16,358 bases of DNA from Calditrichaceae bacterium (GCA_024763405.1 JANTFQ010000016.1:1-16358); one strand, 5' to 3'. Shown: positions 1 through 7,104, numbered from the stretch's first letter. Notes: generated by a model not told the origin, from the sequence alone. Numbers and translations: made by a program.

Positions 1-115
1 TGGTCAACACCTGAAACGAAAGGCCGGCATTTTTCAGTATTTCAAAGCGCCGCGGAGATTTTGAGGCGAGTATTATATCAAGCTTATCTAAATTTTCAAT
101 TAAAGAAAGCAGCAT
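1..115 (-). CDS. maf: Maf family nucleoside triphosphate pyrophosphatase, N-terminal part only
   Basis: This is the 5' end of a gene that runs off the left edge of the window. Translation from the ATG at 115 gives a short lead, then the Maf signature ILASKSPRRFEILKNAG, the conserved nucleotide-binding loop (S-x-S-P-R-R) near the N-terminus of the family. Maf proteins hydrolyse non-canonical or modified nucleoside triphosphates to monophosphates (house-cleaning) and were first linked to septum inhibition. The ATG lies inside the 3' end of the upstream prenyltransferase gene, giving a 20-bp overlap in a different frame, so the two are probably translationally coupled. About 38 residues are visible out of roughly 190-200 usual for the family. 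The family call rests on this motif alone, but the motif is very characteristic. Confidence 0.85.
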   Translation of the reverse strand, partial: MLLSLIENLDKLDIILASKSPRRFEILKNAGLSFQVLT

Positions 116-938
116 AATGCGTTCCTACCCAAATTGCGCTTAAACCAACAAACATATCGACCTTTAACAGACTGCTGAGTTTTCCTAAAACAGACGGACT
201 GTTCGGAAACCAGAGTCTAAACATTACAAATATTAAGACCCCATCCACCCCGGGAATAACAATCCACAAATAACCTGCTGAATAGATTGAGAAAATATAC
301 GGCATAAGGGTAAGCAGGAGCAACAATCCAAATAAAATATTCACCAATAATACCGCCGCTTTTAATCCGAACTTCCCCGAAAAAGTAACGGCATTGTTCT
401 GTAAATCACCTTCCAAATCCTGCATATCTTTAATCACTTCCCTGCCCAAATGAAAGAAGAAGGCAAAAACAGCGGGAACGAGCCCGGCTTGCCAGTCGTA
501 CACCGCCAATGCACCAAAAATAAACGTCAGCCCGGCGGCAAAACTGACCAGAATATTTCCAATTAAAACGGTACGTTTTAGATGTGTACTGTACCAGATC
601 AGCAACCCGGCGATCACAGCGGCAATACAAAAGAACCAGACGCCTGCGGCAAGGGCTGTTAGCAGCCCGGCCATATATAGAATGGCAAACCAGCGCCAGG
701 TCTGCCTGATACTAAGGGCGCCCGAAGCAAGTGGCCGTGTTGGACGGTTAACCCGATCAATTTCGAAATCATAAATATCATTGATAACATTCGCGCCGGC
801 CAGGATAAAAGCGGCGGAAAGCGCGGCTAATCCCACCAGAGGAGTGACTGCAAAATTGGGTGAAATAAAGGCAGCCAGCCAGACACTGATAAAGGTAAGC
901 AAAACATTAAGCGGTCGGGTTATCCAAAAATAAGCCAA
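96..938 (-). CDS. UbiA-family prenyltransferase, digeranylgeranylglyceryl-phosphate synthase-like
   Basis: Integral-membrane prenyltransferase of 280 residues with about eight to nine hydrophobic segments. The first Asp-rich motif is N53-D-x-x-D57-x-x-x-D61-x-x-N64-R-P, followed by T-R-P-L-x-S-G. The second is at residues 166-178 (REVIKDMQDLEGD, with D171, D174 and D178). These bind Mg2+ and the prenyl diphosphate. The NxxNDxxDxxIDRxNRPxRPxxSG context and the R-E-x-x-K-D-x-x-D-x-E-G-D form match geranylgeranylglycerol-phosphate geranylgeranyltransferases better than ubiquinone or menaquinone UbiA/MenA; this subtype is an inference. The start is a TTG at 938, preceded by GAGG at 7 nt spacing; an in-frame TGA (stop of the upstream gene) lies four codons before it, so no ATG start is available. 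It follows the upstream gene by 9 bp and overlaps maf by 20 bp. Confidence 0.85.
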   Translation of the reverse strand: MAYFWITRPLNVLLTFISVWLAAFISPNFAVTPLVGLAALSAAFILAGANVINDIYDFEIDRVNRPTRPLASGALSIRQTWRWFAILYMAGLLTALAAGVWFFCIAAVIAGLLIWYSTHLKRTVLIGNILVSFAAGLTFIFGALAVYDWQAGLVPAVFAFFFHLGREVIKDMQDLEGDLQNNAVTFSGKFGLKAAVLLVNILFGLLLLLTLMPYIFSIYSAGYLWIVIPGVDGVLIFVMFRLWFPNSPSVLGKLSSLLKVDMFVGLSAIWVGTHYAAFFN

Positions 939-947
939 GCGCAGGCC

Positions 948-1700
948 TCACTTCCGGGAATCGATAATCTGTACGAGTGCCTGTAGTTTCCGCTTCTGTT
1001 CCGGTAATAATTTTTCTTTTTTTAGAGCCCCCGAAATAAGTTTTTCAACCTCGTCCCGATTCTGCGCAGGTAAATACAAGTTTGGCGCATTCTCCTGAAA
1101 TTTTACTTTTATAATATTTAAATCGGATAGTTCAGAAAGTTCTTTTTTTAGAATGACCACCGTACGATCTTTTTTAATGGAATCGTATTTAAAAAGCTGA
1201 AAAGCCGTCTGCGGGGATTGCGCCCACAGCGCTGCCAGGATAGGGAAATATTTTTCATCTAGCACATAATCGGCCGCGGCTAATTTCAACTCATAATCGA
1301 TTTTTATATATTGGCTGGCGATACTGGCGGCCAGAACAGCGGCAGCAAAAACAGGAGCGACCTCATTGGAAGATGGACGGTTCATAATACGGTTTAATTT
1401 ATCACCAACTTGCCGGGGAACATAATAGGAACTGCTGCGCGTATCTAAAAAGAGTCTGTTCCCGGGCATGGCTCTACGGGGATCGTAATAGGCGTTATTC
1501 TTTGGGAGCGAGGGCGCTGTCATTTGGATATTAAGGGAAGATGAATCCGGCCCGCTAAGGATTAGGTAATTCGGCTGCCAAAAGATTGAATCTTTATTTG
1601 CCTTAGTACCCGCATATCCGGGATTCCGGATTTGCGCACTCAAAAAATGAACAGCGAAAACCAGCAGAAAAAAAAGTACCGGACAGCCTTTTTTGCTCAT
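948..1700 (-). CDS. Exported protein of unknown function
   Basis: A 250-residue protein I cannot assign to a family. The N-terminus (residues 1-22) is a clear signal peptide: MSKK, a hydrophobic core rich in Leu, Phe and Val, then FLSA before Gln23. This makes a periplasmic or surface location likely. No lipobox is visible. The mature part begins with a polar, Pro/Asn/Tyr-rich segment, has one Ala-rich mildly hydrophobic stretch near residues 115-130, and ends in a charged helical tail rich in Lys and Glu (about 215-250). The ATG at 1700 has AAGG upstream at suitable spacing. It sits in the same orientation as tatA (49-bp gap) and the prenyltransferase (9-bp gap), so it is probably co-transcribed. 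No catalytic motif or repeat is apparent. Confidence 0.75.
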   Translation of the reverse strand: MSKKGCPVLFFLLVFAVHFLSAQIRNPGYAGTKANKDSIFWQPNYLILSGPDSSSLNIQMTAPSLPKNNAYYDPRRAMPGNRLFLDTRSSSYYVPRQVGDKLNRIMNRPSSNEVAPVFAAAVLAASIASQYIKIDYELKLAAADYVLDEKYFPILAALWAQSPQTAFQLFKYDSIKKDRTVVILKKELSELSDLNIIKVKFQENAPNLYLPAQNRDEVEKLISGALKKEKLLPEQKRKLQALVQIIDSRK

Positions 1701-1749
1701 TATAGTTTACCTTTATAATCTGCAAAAGCGGTATGAAATCAGTACCTTC

Positions 1750-1962
1750 TTAGGCCTTGGATTCGGGTTCTTTAGTATCCTTCTTCGGCTCGGATAAAGG
1801 TTTATTAATATCCAGTTCATCCTGAATATCATTGGTGGCTTTCTTGAATTCACGGATACCTCGCCCCAGTCCCTGTGCCAGTTCGGGCAGTTTCTTTGAA
1901 CCGAATACCAGTAGAATAATAAACAAAATAACCAGCAGTTCTGTTGTGCCGATACCAAACAT
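1750..1962 (-). CDS. tatA: Sec-independent protein translocase TatA/TatE
   Basis: A 70-residue subunit of the twin-arginine translocase, which exports folded proteins across the inner membrane; TatA oligomers form the translocation conduit. The family layout is complete: a short N-terminus (MFGIGTTEL), one membrane helix (about 7-20), the hinge F20-G21-S-K-K-L-P-E-L, then an amphipathic helix containing G-x-G-x-x-x-R-E-F-K-K-A (31-42) and a polar acidic/lysine-rich tail. The length is typical. The ATG at 1962 is preceded by AGAGGAA. It is embedded in a run with a DUF4321 gene upstream and an exported protein downstream. No tatC or tatB gene is in the window, so they must lie elsewhere. TatA could serve export of redox proteins relevant to the cytochrome maturation genes nearby, but that link is only contextual. 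Confidence 0.95.
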   Translation of the reverse strand: MFGIGTTELLVILFIILLVFGSKKLPELAQGLGRGIREFKKATNDIQDELDINKPLSEPKKDTKEPESKA

Positions 1963-1983
1963 TTTATTCCTCTTTTCTAAAAA

Positions 1984-2247
1984 TTATTTCATCCAGCGTA
2001 AGGCGTAGGCAGCGATTAAAATACCGATGACGCCCATTATATTTATTTTTATGGTAAACCCCAGCGTCAGGCTGAGGATAATAATGTTCAAAGTTCCCGG
2101 TCCAACAGTAGCAGTGGCAGACTTAAGAAAGAACTGCTGAACGACTCCTGCAGGAATGATATAAGCAACCACTTCTCCCAAAACAGACCCTATAAGAGCC
2201 CCAAGGAAAAGCACTACAATATAATAAATCCAACCTTTTTTTGACAT
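1984..2247 (-). CDS. DUF4321 small membrane protein
   Basis: An 87-residue protein with an N-terminal membrane helix (about 8-30), a central loop with T-V-G-P-G-T-L-N-I, and a hydrophobic C-terminal half carrying L-T-L-G-F-T-I-K-I-N-I-M-G-V-I-G, which I recognise as the DUF4321 pattern. The function of that family is unknown. The start ATG at 2247 has a GGGAG-type ribosome binding site upstream. It lies between pssA (39-bp gap) and tatA (21-bp gap) and is probably in the same transcript. A role in the membrane is suggested by composition alone. Confidence 0.8.
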   Translation of the reverse strand: MSKKGWIYYIVVLFLGALIGSVLGEVVAYIIPAGVVQQFFLKSATATVGPGTLNIIILSLTLGFTIKINIMGVIGILIAAYALRWMK

Positions 2248-2286
2248 TTCACACTCCCGCGAATTTTTTTGCAGGACGTGACAACA

Positions 2287-3012
2287 CTATGTTTTCCGAA
2301 GACCTTTTCCAAGTCCAACGCGAAAAACAAAGCGGCCAAGCCCGCTGAGAACATAGATTAAAATATATGGAAACAACAATGTTTTCGGAAAAATAACCGC
2401 AGTAATAATCACAACCAGCATAAGTATAAACAGAATTGCCTGAAACACTCCGCCTTTAAACGTAAAAGGCGGCAGTACATCATAACGAATGGTACTGACC
2501 ATCAATACCGAAACAGCCACGGTGATTAAAAGCAGAACGCGTGGAAATATTTCTCCCTGCGGGAAATGCATACCGGCAAACAGCACATAGGTGGCAAGTG
2601 TGATGGCTGCGGCCGGCGATGGAAGTCCGACAAACTCACTTTTATCAAAGCCCTCGAGCTGTACATTAAAACGGGCCAGCCGAATACTGACAAAGAGCAG
2701 CGGGAAAAAACTGATAAAAATACCGGCATTGCCCCAGGTATGAAAGAAAAAGCCGTAAATCAAAGCCGACGGCGCCAGGCCGAACGAAATATTATCGGCC
2801 AGGGAATCGTATTCGACACCGAATTTACTGGAAGCATTTGTCAACCGGGCAACCTTACCATCCATCGCGTCAAAAAAGGAAGCCAGCAAAATCATCCAGG
2901 CGGCAAAGGTAAAATCCTTCACATACAGGGCCAGAACCGCGGACATAAATCCACAGAACATATTTCCCATTGTAAAAAAATTGGGCATAATGGAACGGGG
3001 AACCTTAATCAC
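2287..3012 (-). CDS. pssA: CDP-diacylglycerol--serine O-phosphatidyltransferase
   Basis: A 241-residue membrane enzyme that condenses CDP-diacylglycerol with L-serine to form phosphatidylserine, the first committed step to phosphatidylethanolamine. The CDP-alcohol phosphotransferase signature is complete: D48-x2-D51-G52-x2-A55-R56-x8-G65-x3-D69-x3-D73, with S76-F-G-x-A-P following. The N-terminus (IKVPRSIMPNFFTMGNMFCGF) is typical of the bacterial type II PssA, and several further hydrophobic helices fill the C-terminal two-thirds. The start is a GTG at 3012 that overlaps the psd stop codon by 4 bp (GTGA), a classic coupling arrangement. The next gene product, Psd, uses its product. Length and motif order are normal. 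Confidence 0.95.
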   Translation of the reverse strand: MIKVPRSIMPNFFTMGNMFCGFMSAVLALYVKDFTFAAWMILLASFFDAMDGKVARLTNASSKFGVEYDSLADNISFGLAPSALIYGFFFHTWGNAGIFISFFPLLFVSIRLARFNVQLEGFDKSEFVGLPSPAAAITLATYVLFAGMHFPQGEIFPRVLLLITVAVSVLMVSTIRYDVLPPFTFKGGVFQAILFILMLVVIITAVIFPKTLLFPYILIYVLSGLGRFVFRVGLGKGLRKT

Positions 3013-3656
3013 GATTTAAACTCTCCAATAATAGTTTCCCCCGCTCTTACTTTGTCTTTTACCGACACATTGATTTTTGCTGAAAGCGGCAGAAACACGT
3101 CTACCCGGGAACTGTACTTGATCATCCCAAAGCGTTCGCCTTTTTGAATATTCTCTCCCGGCTGCAGACGGCAGACAATCCGCCTGGCAATAAGCCCGGC
3201 AATTTGTACAAAAAATATTTTTCCATATTTTGTATTTACGCCAATTTCGGTACGTTCATTTACATCCAGCGCCTTATCGGCAAAGGCCGCCAGGAACTGA
3301 CCGTTTTTATGTTCCAAAAACTCAACGGTTCCCTCTACGGGATTACGATTGATATGCGCATTAAAGACCGACATAAATATCGCCACCCGTTGTACTTTTT
3401 CTTTAAGATACAGGGGTTCGTCTATTTCATCAATTTTAATGATTGTCCCGTCCGCCGGTGAGATTATGAAGGCATCTCCGGCAGGCATCTGTCTCTCGGG
3501 ATCACGAAAGAAGAAAAAGTGAAATATGAAAAGGACGCCGATAATTCCCGTTAGAATCCACAGAAACACAGAGGAAGTTAAATACGAGGCAGCGAGTAAA
3601 AGAATTTCAAGCAGGCCTGTATACAAAATAATTTTATAACCATCTTTGGTTATCAT
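3009..3656 (-). CDS. psd: Phosphatidylserine decarboxylase proenzyme, short type, with Ser-Ser processing site
   Basis: A 215-residue pyruvoyl-dependent enzyme that decarboxylates phosphatidylserine to phosphatidylethanolamine at the inner membrane. It has an N-terminal hydrophobic hairpin (about 8-50), then FFRDPER, the catalytic-Asp block S66-P-A-D68-G-T, the block S96-V-F-N-A-H101-I-N-R-N-P, and the C-terminal processing region K-Y-S182-S183-R-V-D-V-F-L-P at 180-190. In the short-type family this last region normally reads F-G-S-R-V-D, with cleavage between Gly and Ser to create the pyruvoyl group. Here the Gly is Ser182 (codon AGT, one transition from GGT). The rest of the active site looks intact, so I treat the gene as functional. 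Its ATG shares one base with the purC stop (TAATG), and its stop overlaps the pssA start. Confidence 0.92.
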   Translation of the reverse strand: MITKDGYKIILYTGLLEILLLAASYLTSSVFLWILTGIIGVLFIFHFFFFRDPERQMPAGDAFIISPADGTIIKIDEIDEPLYLKEKVQRVAIFMSVFNAHINRNPVEGTVEFLEHKNGQFLAAFADKALDVNERTEIGVNTKYGKIFFVQIAGLIARRIVCRLQPGENIQKGERFGMIKYSSRVDVFLPLSAKINVSVKDKVRAGETIIGEFKS

Positions 3657-4372
3657 TACAAACTCCCATTTCCGGTAAGACGTTCCAGAATTTCACGGAA
3701 AGACGCTTCTGCTTTACTGTTAGTCAGATGGAAATGATTTTGCTTTAAGGCGCCTTTCTCGTCAATATACCAAAGGCGTGCATTATCCGGTGTAATTTCA
3801 TCCGCAAGATAAATCTTATTCTGCGAACGTCCAAACTCCAGTGTATAATCCACTAACTTCAGTTTCCGCCGATCTATAAAGGCTTTCAATACCGCGTTTA
3901 CCTTGGAAGAAAGCCGTGAAATATGTTTTATCTCGTCCGGGCTGCAGCGGTCAAAGGCGTATGCGTGCGATTCGGAGATCATAGGATCCCCCAACGCTTC
4001 ATCTTTTAGATAGTATTCCAGTACCGGATATTTTAACGGCATTCCAGCTTTGATATTAAAACGTTCACACAAACTCCCGGCGGCAATATTGCGGATCAAC
4101 ACCCGGATGGGCAGCATATCCATTTTTTTTACCTGTACCTTGTCCGGCCCGATAACCTTACCCCAGTGGGTAGGAATATTATAGCTTTCCAAATATTCAA
4201 AAACGACTTTGGTCAAAGCAAGGCGAACGGCTCCCTTTCCTTTAAATCCTGACCGCTTTTCACCATCAAAATCAGTTTTGCTGTCTTTAAATTCTAAAAC
4301 AACCTGGTTGGCTGCTTCTGCCTGGAGCACTTTTTTGGTGCTGCCTTCAAATAAGAGTGTTCCACCTGCCAA
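3656..4372 (-). CDS. purC: Phosphoribosylaminoimidazole-succinocarboxamide synthase (SAICAR synthetase)
   Basis: Catalyses the ATP-dependent joining of aspartate to CAIR in de novo purine synthesis; cytoplasmic. The 238-residue length matches the compact bacterial type (E. coli PurC, 237). Visible family blocks are L-F-E-G-S-T-K-K-V (7-15), F-K-G-K-G-A-V-R-L near 45, the R-N-I-A-A-G-S-L segment, M-I-S-E-S-H-A-Y, L-V-D-Y-T-L-E-F-G, and A-D-E-I-T-P-D-N-A-R-L-W near the C-terminus. The start is TTG at 4372: it has GGGAGG at 7 nt spacing. A nearby ATG at 4379 is out of frame and directly abuts the same SD, so it cannot be the start. The gene is 32 bp after htrA and shares one base with psd. It is a purine gene within an otherwise lipid/membrane-oriented run. 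Confidence 0.94.
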   Translation of the reverse strand: MAGGTLLFEGSTKKVLQAEAANQVVLEFKDSKTDFDGEKRSGFKGKGAVRLALTKVVFEYLESYNIPTHWGKVIGPDKVQVKKMDMLPIRVLIRNIAAGSLCERFNIKAGMPLKYPVLEYYLKDEALGDPMISESHAYAFDRCSPDEIKHISRLSSKVNAVLKAFIDRRKLKLVDYTLEFGRSQNKIYLADEITPDNARLWYIDEKGALKQNHFHLTNSKAEASFREILERLTGNGSL

Positions 4373-4404
4373 TACACATCCTCCCGTTTCCCGGTATTAA
4401 CTAT

Positions 4405-5592
4405 TTAATGCGGTTCTTTTTCGAGTATGATTACTTTTTCCAGAATTTTTCCATTCCGCCAAATTTTCACTTTTAATTTATCGCCGACCAGTAGTTCCAG
4501 AGAATTAAGAACATAGCGTACAGATTGCGAGTTGGAAATATCAATTCCGTTAAGAGAAAGGATTACATCTTTTAGTTCAATTCCGGCTTTTTCGGCCGGA
4601 CTGTTTTTAACTATCTGATTTACGATAACGCCTTTTGTAGAATTATAATGAACTCCCAGGGCAATATAGGGCGTGATATCGATGGCGGATAATCCCGTCC
4701 AAAATTCCGAATCGCCCTTACCACGATTTTTTATCTTTTCGATAATCTGCTTTATATAATTTGATGGAATGGCAAAACCGACTCCTACTGAACCTGATGA
4801 ACCCGATGAACCGGTATAAATAAAGGTATTCATTCCCACAACTTCCCCGGCTGCATTGCACAGGGGACCGCCACTGTTACCCGGGTTGATCGCAGCATCG
4901 GTTTGCAGCATATCTTCGTACACCCTGCCTTCCATCGGTGAAAAATCCCGATTCACTGCACTGATCACTCCGATGGTTACCGTGGGTGAATTATTGACAA
5001 AAAGCCCAAAGGGATTACCAAGAGCAATGGCCCACTCCCCAATCAGCATATTATCAGAATCTCCAAATTTAACAAAAGGAAGATTCTTTTTATCCAGTTT
5101 TAGCAGTGAAATATCTGCTACATGATCACTGCCGACAAGTTTTGCTGTAAGTTGTGTACCGTCGCTCATAACCACAATAATTTCTTCCGCATTGCCGGCC
5201 ACATGGTTATTGGTTACCACATATCCGTCTTCAGAAATAATAAAACCGGAACCGAGCGATTGGATAGGCTGCTCGATAATACGATCGCCGTATATTTCCG
5301 GAAAGTAGCGGCTAAAGAACGGATCATTTCCAAAAGGAGAATGCTGTATATATTTTTTTACTTTAGTGACATTAATGGAAACAACAGCGGGCCGTACTTT
5401 TTTTACGGCTTCGGTAATGGCATTCCGGCGACTGGTAGGAATATCGGTCACCTGAAGCGATTCGGCATGCACTACAGTTACTGCGGTGGTGTCTGCCTGT
5501 TGCCGGGCCTGGGGGCCAAATTCCTGATACAGGTAAATTCCCGCCATAATGCCGATAATGATGGTTAAAATTGGCTGAACTAATTTTGACAT
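4405..5592 (-). CDS. HtrA/Deg family serine protease with one PDZ domain
   Basis: A 395-residue envelope quality-control protease. The N-terminus (about 6-22) is a signal anchor, followed by a Gln/Thr-rich linker, so the catalytic part is periplasmic. The chymotrypsin-like triad is complete: His130 in T-N-N-H-V, Asp160 in V-A-D-I-S-L-L, and Ser240 in N-P-G-N-S-G-G-P. A Gly/Ser-rich loop (261-270) precedes the G-V-G-F-A-I-P strand. One PDZ domain occupies about 295-390 (S-P-A-E-K-A-G, D-V-I-L-S-L-N-G). The single PDZ and the anchor resemble DegS or HtrA-like proteases rather than two-PDZ DegP. Between the N-terminal region and His130 there is an LA-loop-like insertion with H-S-P-F-G-N-D-P-F-F. 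The ATG at 5592 lies 6 bp after the transaldolase stop. The substrate is unknown. Confidence 0.94.
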   Translation of the reverse strand: MSKLVQPILTIIIGIMAGIYLYQEFGPQARQQADTTAVTVVHAESLQVTDIPTSRRNAITEAVKKVRPAVVSINVTKVKKYIQHSPFGNDPFFSRYFPEIYGDRIIEQPIQSLGSGFIISEDGYVVTNNHVAGNAEEIIVVMSDGTQLTAKLVGSDHVADISLLKLDKKNLPFVKFGDSDNMLIGEWAIALGNPFGLFVNNSPTVTIGVISAVNRDFSPMEGRVYEDMLQTDAAINPGNSGGPLCNAAGEVVGMNTFIYTGSSGSSGSVGVGFAIPSNYIKQIIEKIKNRGKGDSEFWTGLSAIDITPYIALGVHYNSTKGVIVNQIVKNSPAEKAGIELKDVILSLNGIDISNSQSVRYVLNSLELLVGDKLKVKIWRNGKILEKVIILEKEPH

Positions 5593-5598
5593 TTTATT

Positions 5599-6246
5599 TT
5601 ACCGGTTTTTTACTTGTTCCCAATCCTTTAAAAAACTGTCAATTCCTTTGTCTGTCAGGGGATGCTTCATCATCTGTTCGATCACTTTAAACGGAATGGT
5701 CGCGATATCCGCTCCAATCAGCGCGGTTTCCACAACGTGCATCGTATGCCGGATACTGGCTACAATAATTTCGGTGGTGATATCATAATTTTCAAATATC
5801 TGTTGAATCTGCTCAACAAGCTGCATTCCCTCAGTGGCGATATCATCCAGACGGCCCACAAAGGGACTCACAAACGAAGCCCCGGCACGTGCCGCGAGCA
5901 AGGCCTGAATGGGAGAAAAAATCAAGGTTACGTTGGTACGAATACCTTCTTCCGCTAATTGTTTAACCGCTTTTAATCCATCTTTTGTCATGGGAATTTT
6001 TACTACAATATTGGAATGAATTTTGGCCAGTTCGCGGCCTTCCTTTACCATTCCTTCCCAATCCAATGAAACTGCTTCGGCGCTTACCGGGCCGTCCACG
6101 ATTTCACAAATGGCTTTAAAAATTTCTTTTGGTTCTCCCTTTTCGCGGGAAATTAAAGTTGGATTCGTGGTCACACCATCCAGAATACCGATACTGGCCG
6201 CTTCCCGAATTTCATCGAGATTTGCGGTATCAATAAAAAATTTCAT
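5599..6246 (-). CDS. tal: Transaldolase, short TalC/fructose-6-phosphate aldolase-like type
   Basis: A 215-residue class I aldolase barrel of the pentose phosphate pathway that transfers a dihydroxyacetone unit between sugar phosphates; cytoplasmic. Family landmarks are M-K-F-F-I-D6-T-A-N, V-T-T-N28-P-T-L-I, the Schiff-base lysine K83 in V-V-K-I-P-M-T, F-V-G-R-L-D-D, and the C-terminal I-P-F-K-V-I-E-Q. Position 57 is Glu (S-A-E-A-V). In E. coli fructose-6-phosphate aldolase the equivalent position is Gln, whereas true transaldolases have Glu; I therefore favour transaldolase activity. The ATG at 6246 has AAGGAA upstream. It is 29 bp after truA and 6 bp before htrA, so almost certainly co-transcribed. 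Length is typical. Confidence 0.93.
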   Translation of the reverse strand: MKFFIDTANLDEIREAASIGILDGVTTNPTLISREKGEPKEIFKAICEIVDGPVSAEAVSLDWEGMVKEGRELAKIHSNIVVKIPMTKDGLKAVKQLAEEGIRTNVTLIFSPIQALLAARAGASFVSPFVGRLDDIATEGMQLVEQIQQIFENYDITTEIIVASIRHTMHVVETALIGADIATIPFKVIEQMMKHPLTDKGIDSFLKDWEQVKNR

Positions 6247-6275
6247 GTATTTTCCTTTTTATAGCTATTTCTTTT

Positions 6276-7001
6276 TTAGTAACTAACCTCTTCCAGAACC
6301 AGCCCTTTTGCCGGAGCCGCTCCGGGAACCTGCCGCCGATCACGTGATTCTATCATACGGCGCAGATCGGAGAGTGTAATCCTTCCGCGGCCAAGTTCGA
6401 TAAGTGTACCGGTTATGGCCCGCACCATTCCGTGCAGAAAACGGTTGGCGGTTATTTCATAAATAAACACATCGCCGTCCCGTATCCATCGGCTGTTCAA
6501 TATGCTGCAGCGATAATGTTTAACAACACTGTTCACTTTACAGAAGGCTTTAAAATCTTCGTACTCCGAAACAACTCCGGCGCCGGCCTGCATCAGTGTA
6601 AAATTCAGCGGATAGTGTACCGTCCAGACATACAGACGGTTTAAGGCCGTGACATTCGTCGTAATGGAATAGCGGTACCGCCGCGCTGTGGCATCAAAAC
6701 GGGCATGAAAACCCGCCGCTGCTTCCGTAATTTCTTTAACGGCAATATCTCTGTTAAGAATGCCGTTTAAAGAGCGTTTTAATTTGAATATATCAAAGTC
6801 CGGTATATCGCAGTGCACCACCTGTTTCCGGGCATGAACACCGGTGTCTGTACGGCCCGCGGCTGTAACCCGGATTTGCTGTTTAAAAAGGACAAAGAGC
6901 GCGCGTTCCAATTCTTCCTGAACCGAACTTTGTCCGTTCTGAATCTGCCAGCCGCTGTATCCGGTGCCGTCATACTCCAAAACAAGCTTTATTCGCTGCA
7001 T
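6276..7001 (-). CDS. truA: tRNA pseudouridine(38-40) synthase TruA
   Basis: Isomerises uridines 38-40 in the anticodon stem-loop of tRNAs. From the ATG at 7001 the protein is 241 residues and opens M-Q-R-I-K-L-V-L-E-Y-D-G-T-G-Y-S-G-W-Q, the usual TruA start. The catalytic aspartate is D52 in A-A-G-R-T-D-T-G-V-H-A. Downstream are R-Y-R-Y (tRNA-binding/active-site region), F-K-A-F-C-K, and R-F-L-H-G-M-V-R-A-I-T-G-T-L near the C-terminus. A longer reading from TTG at 7034 is possible but would overlap the candidate promoter and adds residues not seen in the family, so I choose the ATG. No strong ribosome binding site precedes the ATG, which may mean low translation. It is the first gene of the run extending to maf. 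Confidence 0.94.
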   Translation of the reverse strand: MQRIKLVLEYDGTGYSGWQIQNGQSSVQEELERALFVLFKQQIRVTAAGRTDTGVHARKQVVHCDIPDFDIFKLKRSLNGILNRDIAVKEITEAAAGFHARFDATARRYRYSITTNVTALNRLYVWTVHYPLNFTLMQAGAGVVSEYEDFKAFCKVNSVVKHYRCSILNSRWIRDGDVFIYEITANRFLHGMVRAITGTLIELGRGRITLSDLRRMIESRDRRQVPGAAPAKGLVLEEVSY

Positions 7002-7032
7002 AGGCTGCTTTTTAATCTTAAAAACGAAAGTC

Positions 7033-7061
7033 AATATACAGTATTCTCAATTTCATTTCAA
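7033..7061 (-). promoter_or_regulatory. Candidate sigma-70-type promoter for truA and the downstream run
   Basis: On the minus strand TTGAAA (7061-7056) and TATATT (7038-7033) are separated by exactly 17 nt, a textbook vegetative-promoter geometry. The inferred start site is near 7026, about 25 nt before the truA ATG. The -10 box lies inside the left arm of an 11-bp inverted repeat (separate entry), so occupancy of that arm would compete with polymerase. It is not of the TAnnTTTG type seen upstream of ccmC and the receptor gene. The region is AT-rich, so a chance match cannot be excluded. Confidence 0.5.
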
Positions 7062-7093
7062 GTTGACCCATTCGACCCTAAGTACTGTATATT
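7033..7093. repeat. 11-bp inverted repeat flanking the truA promoter
   Basis: AATATACAGTA at 7033-7043 and its exact reverse complement TACTGTATATT at 7083-7093, with 39 nt between. The left arm contains the -10 box of the candidate truA promoter; the right arm lies around -57 to -67. Arm centres are 50 bp apart, close to five helical turns, which would put the two arms on the same DNA face. It could be a paired operator or a long-loop hairpin. The half-site resembles half of the E. coli LexA operator, but the arms point the wrong way and are too far apart for one LexA box. Confidence 0.6.
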
Positions 7094-7104
7094 CAGATAC
7101 TTTC

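Noticed and set aside
2566..3147. A 193-codon plus-strand open frame over pssA and psd
   Set aside because: It is antisense to two well-supported enzymes, is rich in Lys, Arg, Gly and Asn as shadow frames are, and has no recognisable product.
6999..7034. Longer truA start at a TTG codon (7034)
   Set aside because: It would add 11 residues not seen in the family and overlap the candidate promoter; the ATG at 7001 begins at the usual family position.
7033..7093. LexA-type operator upstream of truA
   Set aside because: The half-sites look like LexA halves, but they are 39 nt apart and in the ACAG...CTGT order, not CTGT-N8-ACAG.
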